Assembly: GCA_029267445.1 (NCBI GenBank)
Contig: JAJUIU010000008.1
Location: forward strand, 1 to 64,000
DNA: 64,000 nt
Direction: 5' to 3'
DNA from: Rhodospirillaceae bacterium
Lineage (GTDB): Bacteria; Pseudomonadota; Alphaproteobacteria; Azospirillales; Azospirillaceae
The notes under the pieces were generated by a model. It did not search any database. It saw only the letters and a list, made by a program, of their open reading frames with translations, and had not been told where the DNA came from. The first letter of the stretch is position 1. Each line of letters opens with the position of its first letter. This document shows, piece after piece, positions 45,218 to 52,596 of this stretch. The position numbers and the translations under genes are program-made.

Positions 45218-45245
45218 TTCATGATAGAGAATCGGGTATCATGAA
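45218..45245. promoter_or_regulatory. Perfect inverted repeat upstream of the C-terminal protease gene
   Basis: TTCATGATA (45218-45226) and TATCATGAA (45237-45245) are perfect nine-base arms with a ten-base spacer, about 105 bp before the protease start. The right arm contains the ATG of a 39-codon open frame. No T run follows, so it is more like an operator or a translation-masking hairpin than a terminator. Confidence 0.45.
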
Positions 45246-45360
45246 GGTTTCCCGCCGAGTCGCCCCCATTGCCGGCCCCTTTGCCGCCGCCGTTGTCGGC
45301 CCCGGCCCGACCGGGCCAGCCGTCCCCGCTGCCGCCGTGCCGGTGACCGCATGGGCCTGA
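45241..45360 (+). CDS. Possible 39-aa leader peptide overlapping the protease start
   Basis: ATG 45241 opens a 39-codon frame (MKVSRRVAPIAGPFAAAVVG, then Pro/Ala/Val-rich) whose TGA (45358-45360) lies ten bases past the ATG of the protease gene at 45351. The product looks like a basic-hydrophobic leader. No strong ribosome-binding site is seen and the composition could arise by chance in GC-rich DNA. Confidence 0.25.
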   Translation: MKVSRRVAPIAGPFAAAVVGPGPTGPAVPAAAVPVTAWA

Positions 45361-46898
45361 TCCGGACACTCGCCCCGATAGCACTCGGCCTCAGCCTGAT
45401 CGGCGGATGCGCCGCCGACCATGCCCCCGCCGGCTATGCCGGGCGCGACCGGCTGATCGGCGAGCATGTGTTCAGCGTCGGCTATTCCCGCATCTCCGAA
45501 ATCTATCTGCAGCCCGTCGACCTGCGCATGCTGACGCTGGACGGGCTGAACGGCCTGATGCGGCTGGACCCGACCGTCGGCATCAACCTTTCGGACACGG
45601 CGCTGCGCCTGAAGGTGGGCGACGGGCTGGTGGGGGAGTTCCCCCTGCCCGACCGGAACGATCCCGGCGCCTGGGCCGCCCTGACCATGCGGGCGGTGGA
45701 GCGGCTGCGCGCGACGTCCACGGGCTTAGGCGGTGCGAGCGCGGAGGATGTCTACCAGGCCCTGTTCGACGCCATCGTCTCCCACCTCGACGGCTACAGC
45801 CGCTACACGGGGGCCGCGCGCGCCCTGGACGAGCGGTCCCAGCGGGAGGGCTATGGCGGGATCGGCGTCACCCTGCGGCACGAAGGCGACCGGCACGAGA
45901 TCATGGAGGTGCTGGTCGACGGTCCCGCGGCACAGGCCGGGGTCGGCCCGGGCGAGGCGATCCTGGCCATCGACGGGGAGTTCACGTCCCGGTTGACCAT
46001 GGCACAGGTCGGCGAGCGGCTGCGCGGCCCCGCCGGTACCGTCGTGATGATCACCGTCGGGCGCAGCCTGGAGGACAGCCGCAGGCTGGCCATCCGCCGC
46101 GACCGGCTGATCCCCAACACGGTCGAGGCGTTCGCGCAGGACGGGGTCGGCATTCTGCGGGTGGACCGCTTCAATGCGGCCACCACGGTCAACCTGCGGG
46201 AGGGCATCCGGAAGATCCGCCGGGAGCTTGGCCGCGATCCGGCCGGGCTGGTGCTCGACCTGCGGGGCAATCCGGGTGGCCTGCTGGATCAGGCGGTGGC
46301 CGTGGCCGACCAGTTCATGGCGTCCGGCCGGATCATCAGCACCAAGGGCAGGCATCCGGACAGCCTGCAGCAGTTCGACGCCACGCCGGACGACATCGCG
46401 GGCGGCACGCCCATGGTGGTGCTGATCGACGGGCGGTCGGCCTCGGCGGCGGAGATCGTGGCGGCCGCCCTGCAGGACAGCGGGCGGGCCATGGTGGTCG
46501 GCGCGTCGTCCTTCGGCAAGGGCAGTGTGCAGACGGTGACGCGCCTGCCCAACGACGGGGAGCTTTTCCTCACCTGGTCCCGCATCTACGCCCCCAGCGG
46601 CTACACGCTCCACCGGCAGGGCGTGCAGCCCACCGTATGCACCAGCAACGACGTGCGCATGGTGGACGAGGCGCTGCGGCCGCTGCGCGGGGGTGCGGTC
46701 GTGCCCGCCTCCACCCTGGCCCTGTGGCGGTCGCGGGCGCCGGAGGACGAGGGCGCGCTGACCCGCCTGCGGGAGGCCTGCCCCTGGAAGGAGCACGCCC
46801 CGGAGCTGGACGTGCAGGTGGCGGCGGCGCTGCTGAAGGACCCTGCCCTCTACAGCCGGGCGCTCATGTTCGCGCAGACCCACGTGGCGGAGCGCTGA
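45351..46898 (+). CDS. S41-family C-terminal processing protease, lipoprotein
   Basis: A 515-aa periplasmic serine protease. LGLSLIGGC with Cys20 is a lipobox, so it is probably anchored in a membrane. A helical N-terminal domain is followed by a PDZ domain (EGYGGIGVTLRHEGDR, then VLVDGPAAQAGVGPGEAILAI). The catalytic part has LVLDLRGNPGGLLDQAVAVA, the nucleophile Ser in IDGRSASAAEIV (about residue 364) and the Lys in SSFGKGSVQTVT. Substrates of such proteases are often cell-wall enzymes or tails of periplasmic proteins. The C-terminal ~100 residues past the protease core are unusual and unassigned. Confidence 0.88.
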   Translation: MGLIRTLAPIALGLSLIGGCAADHAPAGYAGRDRLIGEHVFSVGYSRISEIYLQPVDLRMLTLDGLNGLMRLDPTVGINLSDTALRLKVGDGLVGEFPLPDRNDPGAWAALTMRAVERLRATSTGLGGASAEDVYQALFDAIVSHLDGYSRYTGAARALDERSQREGYGGIGVTLRHEGDRHEIMEVLVDGPAAQAGVGPGEAILAIDGEFTSRLTMAQVGERLRGPAGTVVMITVGRSLEDSRRLAIRRDRLIPNTVEAFAQDGVGILRVDRFNAATTVNLREGIRKIRRELGRDPAGLVLDLRGNPGGLLDQAVAVADQFMASGRIISTKGRHPDSLQQFDATPDDIAGGTPMVVLIDGRSASAAEIVAAALQDSGRAMVVGASSFGKGSVQTVTRLPNDGELFLTWSRIYAPSGYTLHRQGVQPTVCTSNDVRMVDEALRPLRGGAVVPASTLALWRSRAPEDEGALTRLREACPWKEHAPELDVQVAAALLKDPALYSRALMFAQTHVAER

Positions 46899-46943
46899 GG
46901 CGTCCCCCACGCCGATGTCGCGCGACCGGAGCCCGGAAATGCC

Positions 46944-46971
46944 TTGACACCGGGGCGGCCCTGGCTATTTT
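46944..46971 (+). promoter_or_regulatory. Promoter of rpmG
   Basis: A perfect TTGACA (46944-46949) is followed after 16 bases by TATTTT (46966-46971), matching four of six -10 positions. It lies 75 bp before the L33 start and reads towards it. One of the best sigma-70 matches I see in the window, fitting a ribosomal protein gene. Confidence 0.75.
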
Positions 46972-47045
46972 GGCGCGCTACGCCGCAACGATGCGGTCCG
47001 GAATGACGTTGGCCGTGCGCTGCGGCCGTTGATGGGATCAGGGTC

Positions 47046-47213
47046 ATGGCCAAGCAGAATACCGTGCTGATCAAGTTGGTCAGCTCCGCCGACACCGGGT
47101 ACTTCTATGTGAAGAAGAAGAACCCCCGGAAGACGACCGAGAAGCTGGAGTTCAAGAAGTACGACCCGGTCGCACGCAAGCACGTCGTCTTCAAGGAATC
47201 CAAGATGAAGTGA
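47046..47213 (+). CDS. rpmG: 50S ribosomal protein L33
   Basis: A 55-aa ribosomal protein: [20 protein letters not shown], then [20 protein letters not shown] and [15 protein letters not shown]. It lacks the Cys pairs of zinc-ribbon L33, so it is the zinc-independent form usual in proteobacteria. It has its own promoter and a strong terminator, so it is monocistronic. Confidence 0.97.
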   Translation: MAKQNTVLIKLVSSADTGYFYVKKKNPRKTTEKLEFKKYDPVARKHVVFKESKMK

Positions 47214-47256
47214 GCGCGGGCCGCAAGCCGCGCCGCTTCGGTGGAAGTCGATCTGG

Positions 47257-47282
47257 AAAGGGCCGCCCGGTGCGGCCCTTTT
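47257..47282 (+). terminator. Intrinsic terminator of rpmG
   Basis: AAAGGGCCGC (47257-47266) pairs perfectly with GCGGCCCTTT (47272-47281) around a five-base loop, with a T run (47279-47282). It lies 44 bases after the L33 stop codon. The A and T tracts also make it usable from the other strand, towards the end of pleD transcription. Confidence 0.9.
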
Positions 47283-47342
47283 CGCGTTTCGGGACGGTCG
47301 CGTTTCAGGACATGCTCCGACGGGTTCGCGGAGCAACCAGGC

Positions 47343-48770
47343 TCAGTCGACGGACGCGGCGGCCTGGGTCGCGGGGCTGGCGCTGTCGGCGACGACGAGG
47401 TTGCGGCCGTTGCGCTTGGCCTGATAGAGCGCGTTGTCCGCCCGCCGGAGCAGGCTTTCGCCCGTCTCCCCCCGTCCGTCGGACTCCGCCACACCGTCCG
47501 CCACGGCAACGCCGACGCTGATGGTCACGGTGATGTGGCCCGGCGGTGCGGAGACCTTGAACGGCTCGTTGGCGATGCGCTGGCGCAGGCGTTCGGCCAC
47601 CAGCATGGCGGAGCCGAGATCGGCGTCGGGCATCACCACCACAAACTCCTCCCCGCCCAGCCGGGCGACGAGGTCGAAGTTGCGCAGGTTGCGACTGGCC
47701 CGCTGGGCCACCTCCCGCAGCACCTCGTCGCCGACGGAGTGGCCGAAGCTGTCGTTGACCTTCTTGAAATGGTCGATGTCGAACAGCAGGGCCGCCACAG
47801 GCTTGTTGTTGCCGCCGCTGCGATCCAGCAGGCGCGGCAGGTGGGCGGACAGGTAGCGGCGGTTGAACAGGCCCGTCAGGCTGTCGGTCAGGGCGAGCGA
47901 CAGGCTCTGCTCGTAATTGGAGCGCAGACGCTCCTGGTAGCGCTTGCGGCGCACCTGGGTGCGGGTGCGGGCCAGCAGCTCGTTCCGGTCGATCGGCTTG
48001 ATGACATAGTCGTTGGCACCGAGCTCCAGCCCTTTCGCCACCCGGTCGATGTCGGCCTCGTCCGCCATCAGCAGGATCGGAACCTGCCGCGTGCGCTCGT
48101 GGCTGCGGAGCTGGGAGCAGAGGCGCAGCCCATCCTCCTTCATCAGCGTCAGGCTGATGAGGACCAGCTCGAAATCCTCCTGCAGCGCGATCTCGAGGCC
48201 CTGGGCGCAGGTGTCGGCGGCCCGCACCGCGTCGCGGTCGCGGGTCAGCGTCTCCCGCACCTTGTCGAGGTCGATGGTGCTGTCCTCCACCACGAGGACG
48301 CGCGCATTCTCCGCCGACTGGGTCTGCATGCTGTCGGTGGAGACGAGCATGCCGAGCTGGCCGGACGTGCTTTCCCGCAGCCGCCACTCGTCCATCATCA
48401 TCTTCAGCCGGACAAGCGAGCGAACGCGGGCGAACAGGGCCACGTCGTTGACGGGCTTGGTCAGGAAATCGTCGGCCCCCGCCTCAAGCCCGCGCACGCG
48501 GTCGGCCGCGTCCGACAGGGCGGTCACCATGACGATGGGGATGTGCATGATCGCGGGGTCGGAGCGGATGCGCTCGCAGACCTCGAAGCCGTCCATCCCC
48601 GGCATCATGACGTCGAGCAGGATGATGTCGGGGGATTCGTTGCGCGTCCGCTCCAGGGCCTCGGGGCCGCTGCTGGCGGTGATGACGTCGAAGTATTCCC
48701 GCGTCAGCTTCGCCGCGAGCAGCTTGACGTTCGGGAGGACGTCATCGACGACCAGTACGCGCGCGGACAT
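47343..48770 (-). CDS. pleD: PleD-type response regulator diguanylate cyclase
   Basis: A 475-aa cytosolic protein making cyclic di-GMP. Receiver 1 has the phosphoacceptor D53 in IILLDVMMPGMDG and T/K switch residues (MVTALSD, LTKPVN). Receiver 2 is degenerate: the Asp is replaced in ELVLISLTLMKEDG, as in Caulobacter PleD, whose second receiver serves dimerisation. The GGDEF domain carries LARLGGEEF-type active site (VARLGGEEF) and an RNFD inhibitory site five residues upstream, so product inhibition is expected. It lies 46 bp after divK on the same strand, the Caulobacter order, linking it to polarity and cell-cycle control. Confidence 0.96.
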   Translation of the reverse strand: MSARVLVVDDVLPNVKLLAAKLTREYFDVITASSGPEALERTRNESPDIILLDVMMPGMDGFEVCERIRSDPAIMHIPIVMVTALSDAADRVRGLEAGADDFLTKPVNDVALFARVRSLVRLKMMMDEWRLRESTSGQLGMLVSTDSMQTQSAENARVLVVEDSTIDLDKVRETLTRDRDAVRAADTCAQGLEIALQEDFELVLISLTLMKEDGLRLCSQLRSHERTRQVPILLMADEADIDRVAKGLELGANDYVIKPIDRNELLARTRTQVRRKRYQERLRSNYEQSLSLALTDSLTGLFNRRYLSAHLPRLLDRSGGNNKPVAALLFDIDHFKKVNDSFGHSVGDEVLREVAQRASRNLRNFDLVARLGGEEFVVVMPDADLGSAMLVAERLRQRIANEPFKVSAPPGHITVTISVGVAVADGVAESDGRGETGESLLRRADNALYQAKRNGRNLVVADSASPATQAAASVD

Positions 48771-48816
48771 GGGTCAACGCCCGCCGCGGCCGGACATGGA
48801 ACGGCGGGGGATGGGA

Positions 48817-49230
48817 TCAGCCGAGGAAACGCTGGACCGTCTGCAGGAACTTGGAGACGGATATCGGCTTGGCGATGTAATCCTCACAGCCCCCTTCACG
48901 GATCTTCTCCTCGTCCCCCTTCATGGCGAAAGCGGTCACGGCCACGACGGGGATGCTCCGCAGTTCGTCGTCCTCTTTCAACCACTTCGTAACTTCCAGA
49001 CCCGAGACTTCGGGCAGCTGGATGTCCATCAGGATCAGGTCCGGACGATGGGTCCGCGCGATACGGAGCGCTTCCATGCCGTCCTTGGTCTGCAGGGTCT
49101 CGTATCCATGCGCCTCCAACAGATCGTGGAAGAGCTTCATGTTGAGCTCGTTATCCTCCACGATCAGCACGCGCTTTCCACCCGCATGCATGGACTGCAC
49201 AGTCGCCACCCCGCTCATGTCAGCGCACAT
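48817..49230 (-). CDS. divK: DivK-like single-domain response regulator
   Basis: A 137-aa receiver-only protein. [21 protein letters not shown]69 in [28 protein letters not shown] and [15 protein letters not shown] match DivK, which in Caulobacter controls the CckA-CtrA pathway through DivL. I chose the ATG at 49230 because AAAGGAG lies seven bases before it; later ATGs (49218, 49191) lack this. It is followed by pleD. A CtrA-like box lies about 155-170 bp upstream. Confidence 0.94.
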   Translation of the reverse strand: MCADMSGVATVQSMHAGGKRVLIVEDNELNMKLFHDLLEAHGYETLQTKDGMEALRIARTHRPDLILMDIQLPEVSGLEVTKWLKEDDELRSIPVVAVTAFAMKGDEEKIREGGCEDYIAKPISVSKFLQTVQRFLG

Positions 49231-49382
49231 TACGCCGCTCCTTTCAACCAGACAACTGCCGCGGCACTTCCGGGCAGGAAGCCTGCCGCCACGCGGCGCG
49301 CGGCGGCGGATCGGGCGCCACCGTCGGGGACGGCCGGACGGCGGGGGCCGCCTGGAGCGCAATACCATACTATCGGATCAAA

Positions 49383-49400
49383 GGTTAATCACTGCTTACC
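49383..49400 (-). promoter_or_regulatory. Candidate CtrA-binding box
   Basis: Read on the minus strand the sequence is GGTAAGCAGTGATTAACC, that is GTAA-N7-TTAACC, one mismatch from the CtrA consensus TTAA-N7-TTAAC. Read on the plus strand it is TTAA-N7-TTAC. It lies in the 225-bp gap between divergent divK and dinB, in one of its few AT-rich patches. The match is by eye. Confidence 0.5.
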
Positions 49401-49455
49401 CCGTTTGGTCAGGACGATGCCCTGAACCGACCCCCGATTGGAAGCGGGCGATCCC

Positions 49456-50781
49456 ATGCATCCAGTGGACGTGAGCGCGGCACGGCCGGAAGCCCACGAG
49501 CCGGACGGCCTGTGCCGGGACTGCGGCGCGGCCGTGCCGGCCGACACGCGCCGTTGTCCCGCCTGCCGCTCCGGGCGGGTCTTGCACCACCCGGAACTGC
49601 ACGGCCTCGCCATCGCGCATCTCGACTGCGACGCCTTCTACGCCAGCGTGGAGAAGCGCGACCGGCCGGAACTGGCCGACAAGCCGGTGATCGTCGGCGG
49701 CGGGCAGCGGGGTGTGGTGTCGGCCTGCTGCTATGTGGCCCGCATGTACGGCGTCCGCTCCGCCATGCCGATGTTCAAGGCGCTGGCCGCCTGTCCCGAC
49801 GCGGTGGTGATCCGGCCGGACATGCGCAAATACGCCGCGGTGGGCCGTCAGGTGCGCGCCCTGATGGAGGCGGTGACGCCGCTGGTGGAGCCGCTGTCGA
49901 TCGACGAGGCCTTCCTGGACCTCAGCGGCACCGAGACGCTTCACGGCGGCAGCCCGGCCCGCACGTTGGTGCTGCTGGCGCGCCGGATCGAGACGGAGAT
50001 CGGCGTCACCGCCTCCATCGGGCTCAGTCACAACAAGTTCCTGGCCAAGGTGGCGTCGGACCTGGACAAGCCGCGCGGCTTGGCGGTCATCGGGCGGGCC
50101 GAGACCCTGGACTTCCTGGCGGCGAAACCGGTCGGGCTGATCTGGGGCGTGGGCAAGGCGTTGCGCGCGAAGCTGGAGGCCGACGGGCTGCGCGCCATCG
50201 GCCAACTGCGCGAGACCGACCCCGCCCTGCTGGTGGCACGCTACGGCAGCATGGGGCATCGCCTCGCGGAGTTCGCGCGCGGCGAGGACCGGCGGACGGT
50301 GACGCCGAACGCCCCGGCCAAGAGCATCTCCGCCGAGACGACCTTCGCCAGGGACCTGCGCGCCCTGTCGGACCTGGAGGCGCAGCTCTGGCCCCTGTGC
50401 GAGGAGGTGGCGGGGCGGCTGAAGAAGGCCGGCCTCGCCGGGGCGGGAGTGACGCTGAAGCTGAAGAGCGCGGACTTCAAGCTGCGCACCCGGTCGGCGA
50501 AGCTCTCCTCCCCCACCCAGCTTGCGGACCGGCTGTTCAGGACGGGACGGGACCTGCTGCGTGCGGAGGCTGACGGAACGCCCTACCGGCTGATCGGCAT
50601 CGGCTGTGGCGAGCTGGTGGACGGCGGCAGGGCGGATCCGCCCGACCTGCTGGACCCCGGCCTCGCCCGCCGGGCGCAGGTGGAGAAGGCGATCGACGCC
50701 GTGCGCGACCGGCTGGGGGCCGCCGCGATCGCCAAGGGGCGCGGCCTGGGCGTGAAGCCCCGGCGGCAGCGGGACGACTGA
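49456..50781 (+). CDS. dinB: DNA polymerase IV (Y family) with N-terminal zinc ribbon
   Basis: A 441-aa translesion polymerase. Catalytic carboxylates are in [12 protein letters not shown] and [32 protein letters not shown] and [10 protein letters not shown] complete the palm and thumb, and the little-finger domain ends near [17 protein letters not shown]. Ahead of the usual start is a ~45-residue extension with C20-x2-C23 and C34-x2-C37, a zinc-ribbon-like module absent from E. coli DinB but seen in some alphaproteobacterial homologues. No clear LexA box (GTTC-N7-GTTC) is seen upstream. Convergent with the EipB-like gene, four bases between stops. ATG 49456 is preferred to the TTG at 49438. 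Confidence 0.94.
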   Translation: MHPVDVSAARPEAHEPDGLCRDCGAAVPADTRRCPACRSGRVLHHPELHGLAIAHLDCDAFYASVEKRDRPELADKPVIVGGGQRGVVSACCYVARMYGVRSAMPMFKALAACPDAVVIRPDMRKYAAVGRQVRALMEAVTPLVEPLSIDEAFLDLSGTETLHGGSPARTLVLLARRIETEIGVTASIGLSHNKFLAKVASDLDKPRGLAVIGRAETLDFLAAKPVGLIWGVGKALRAKLEADGLRAIGQLRETDPALLVARYGSMGHRLAEFARGEDRRTVTPNAPAKSISAETTFARDLRALSDLEAQLWPLCEEVAGRLKKAGLAGAGVTLKLKSADFKLRTRSAKLSSPTQLADRLFRTGRDLLRAEADGTPYRLIGIGCGELVDGGRADPPDLLDPGLARRAQVEKAIDAVRDRLGAAAIAKGRGLGVKPRRQRDD

Positions 50782-50785
50782 CGGG

Positions 50786-51655
50786 TCAGCAGGGCGGCTT
50801 GGGTGCCGCCTCCAGGCTGTCGAGCTTGGCCGTCACCTTGAAGTCACCGTAGTCGATGACCATCCCCTGCACGATGCCGTTGTCCAGCAAGGTCAGCGCC
50901 GTCTCGTAGTCCGGCAGGTACTCCTGCTGGTCGGCGGGGAAGAAGGCCAGGTGGACCGGCCAGGCGTCGGGGCGCTTCAACTCGGGGCTTTTCGTCTCCA
51001 GCCCCTCAAGCGGCTTCCGGCGGCCCATCACGGCGCTGACGCCGGCGGCACCGGCCGCCTCCGACCCGTCGAAGATGTAGCGGGAGAAGAACGTCTCCCC
51101 CTGCTCCGCGAGGGAGAGCAGCAGGATCGTGTGGGCCGAGGGGAACATGGTGCCCGCCGGCAGGTCCACCCGCTTCTCCTCCGGGCGGGTGTAGCGGGCG
51201 ACACCGCCCTTCAGCCCGTCCAGGGTCGCGTCGCCGCGTAGCTCCTCGTCCAGCTGGCCGTTCACCATCTTGCGGACGTTGAAGCGGTAGCTTTCCCCGT
51301 CCTTCGCCTCCCAGGTGACGTAGCTGGTGGACATCTCCACCGTCTGCCCCTCGGTATAGGTGAAGGTGACCTCGAAGCGCTGCTCCACCGTCCAGCCGTC
51401 GCAGGCGTCCTGCCAGGCGAAGCTCATGCGTCCGTTCACGTCGGACACCGGGCTTCCCGCACTGGTCGTCCCGAGGGTGAGCAGATACGTGGCCTTGTGG
51501 GGCGCGATCGCGACCGTCGTGGCGGCCAGGGGTTCGGCGGGAGCGAGCAGAAGCGACACGACGGAAGCCACGGCCGAAGCGGCGGCGGCGAAGGCTGCCG
51601 CGCGGGGGCGGCGTTCGGATGCGTCACGCAAGGTGGGGGACCTGTCCTGCTGCAC
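50786..51655 (-). CDS. EipB-family (DUF1849) periplasmic cell-envelope protein
   Basis: A 289-aa exported protein. After a signal peptide (AAAFAAAASAVASVVSLLLA) the mature part begins IAPHKATYLLTLG and has SFAWQDACDGWTVEQRFEV, TYVTWEAKDG-type strand (SYVTWEAKDGESYRFNVRK), DLPAGTMFPSAHTILLLSLA and FDGSEAAGAAGV. The single Cys in DACDGW and the terminal Cys (KPPC) correspond to the disulphide of Brucella EipB, which supports envelope integrity. The GTG at 51655 has AAGGA five bases upstream and is much better than the ATG-less alternatives. Confidence 0.88.
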   Translation of the reverse strand: MQQDRSPTLRDASERRPRAAAFAAAASAVASVVSLLLAPAEPLAATTVAIAPHKATYLLTLGTTSAGSPVSDVNGRMSFAWQDACDGWTVEQRFEVTFTYTEGQTVEMSTSYVTWEAKDGESYRFNVRKMVNGQLDEELRGDATLDGLKGGVARYTRPEEKRVDLPAGTMFPSAHTILLLSLAEQGETFFSRYIFDGSEAAGAAGVSAVMGRRKPLEGLETKSPELKRPDAWPVHLAFFPADQQEYLPDYETALTLLDNGIVQGMVIDYGDFKVTAKLDSLEAAPKPPC

Positions 51656-51719
51656 GATCGTCCTTCGGCATTGTCCCCCACCGTTCGGTGGACGCAAGGC
51701 CTTTCCGGTCGGCACGGGT

Positions 51720-51736
51720 GCGGCAAAGCTTGCCGC
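51720..51736. promoter_or_regulatory. Perfect short dyad, possible activator or operator site
   Basis: GCGGCAA (51720-51726) and TTGCCGC (51730-51736) flank AGC. It lies about 100 bp upstream of the sigma-54-type promoter at 51830-51844, the usual position for an upstream activator site, and 65 bp upstream of the EipB-like start on the other strand. The cognate protein is unknown. Confidence 0.35.
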
Positions 51737-51785
51737 CGACCGCCGGCGTAAGGGGAAATTCCTGCCGGGGTGCGTCGGGCGGTCC

Positions 51786-51824
51786 CGGCGGAAGGCTTGC
51801 GAACGCCAGCCTTTCCGCCGTTTT
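51786..51824 (+). terminator. Intrinsic-terminator-like hairpin upstream of the diguanylate cyclase
   Basis: CGGCGGAAGGCT (51786-51797) pairs with AGCCTTTCCGCCG (51808-51820) as a 12-bp stem with one bulged T and a ten-base loop, followed directly by TTTT. It reads in the plus direction with no plus-strand gene just upstream, so it may insulate the promoter that follows or act on an upstream-initiated leader. Confidence 0.55.
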
Positions 51825-51829
51825 CCCGC

Positions 51830-51844
51830 TGGCACGCCGGTTGC
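51830..51844 (+). promoter_or_regulatory. Sigma-54 (RpoN) type -24/-12 promoter
   Basis: TGGCACG (51830-51836), four bases, then TTGC (51841-51844) match the core consensus TGGCACG-N4-TTGC at all eleven defined positions, with ten bases between the invariant GG and GC. Transcription would start near 51856, about 30 bases before the diguanylate cyclase ATG at 51888. A chance match of this quality just upstream of a gene is unlikely. Confidence 0.72.
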
Positions 51845-51887
51845 CAACCAGAGCGCGAACGCATTTCCGCGCCCTGGAGTTCCGGCC

Positions 51888-52589
51888 ATGAGCCCGCTCG
51901 ACAGCCACATGTTCCACGACGCCCCGCCGACGCGGGCGACCGGGTTCGGCATCGACCTGCCGCTCCGCCGCATGCCGGCGGTCCCGCACCGGGACGGCGG
52001 CGCGCAAGCCGATCTGTACGCGGTGATGCTGCGCGACATGGCAGAGAAGCTGCGCGAGGCGGAGAGCCGCCTGGCGGAGCAGCAGGAGCGCATCGCCTAT
52101 CTGGAGACGCTGAGCCTGACGGACGAGCTCACGGGCCTCCTGAACAGGCGCGGCTTCACCGAAGCCTTCCGCCGCGAACTGGCGACCGCCCGCCGGACCG
52201 GCACCGGCGGCGTCCTCGTCATCATCGATCTGGACGGCTTCAAGGTGGTGAACGACACGCACGGGCATCTGGCCGGCGACCAGTACCTGCGCCGCGTCGC
52301 CAAGGTGCTGGCCGAGAAGGTGCGCGGCATGGACGTGGTGGCGCGGCTGGGCGGCGACGAGTTCGCCCTGCTGCTGACCGACACGACGGCCGAAGCCGGC
52401 CTCGCCCGCGCCACGGCCATCGCCGCGGCGCTGAACGCGGAGAGCTGCGCCCTGGGCGCCGCCGTCCTGACGCTGCGCGCCAGCTTCGGGGCCGAGCCCT
52501 ATGGTCCCGAGGACCGCGAGGACGAGGTGAGCCGCCGCGCCGACATGCTGATGTACCGCACCAAGGCCAGCCGCAAGGCCAAGCGCTGA
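51888..52589 (+). CDS. GGDEF diguanylate cyclase
   Basis: A 233-aa cytosolic protein. A short N-terminal segment and a coiled-coil helix (DMAEKLREAESRLAEQQERI) lead through TLSLTDELTGLLNRRGF into a GGDEF domain. VIIDLDGFKVVNDTHGHLAG holds the metal Asp, VARLGGDEFALLL is the active site at about 155-159, and RGMD is the inhibitory site, so it should make cyclic di-GMP and be feedback-inhibited. No sensor domain is fused; control may be transcriptional, via the sigma-54-type promoter just upstream. GGAG lies nine bases before the ATG. Convergent with the PAS pseudokinase, seven bases between stops. Confidence 0.93.
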   Translation: MSPLDSHMFHDAPPTRATGFGIDLPLRRMPAVPHRDGGAQADLYAVMLRDMAEKLREAESRLAEQQERIAYLETLSLTDELTGLLNRRGFTEAFRRELATARRTGTGGVLVIIDLDGFKVVNDTHGHLAGDQYLRRVAKVLAEKVRGMDVVARLGGDEFALLLTDTTAEAGLARATAIAAALNAESCALGAAVLTLRASFGAEPYGPEDREDEVSRRADMLMYRTKASRKAKR

Positions 52590-52596
52590 TCCTTGG

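Noticed and set aside
49231-49455. SOS (LexA) box upstream of dinB
   Set aside because: I looked for GTTC-N7-GTTC and its complement and found no pair in the gap, only a single GAAC.
51661-51790. Possible cyclic di-GMP (GEMM-I) riboswitch before the diguanylate cyclase
   Set aside because: A CCACC/GGTGG hairpin followed by ACGCAAGGCC recalls the GEMM core, but the conserved GGCAAACC segment is absent, and the likely transcription start lies downstream at about 51856.
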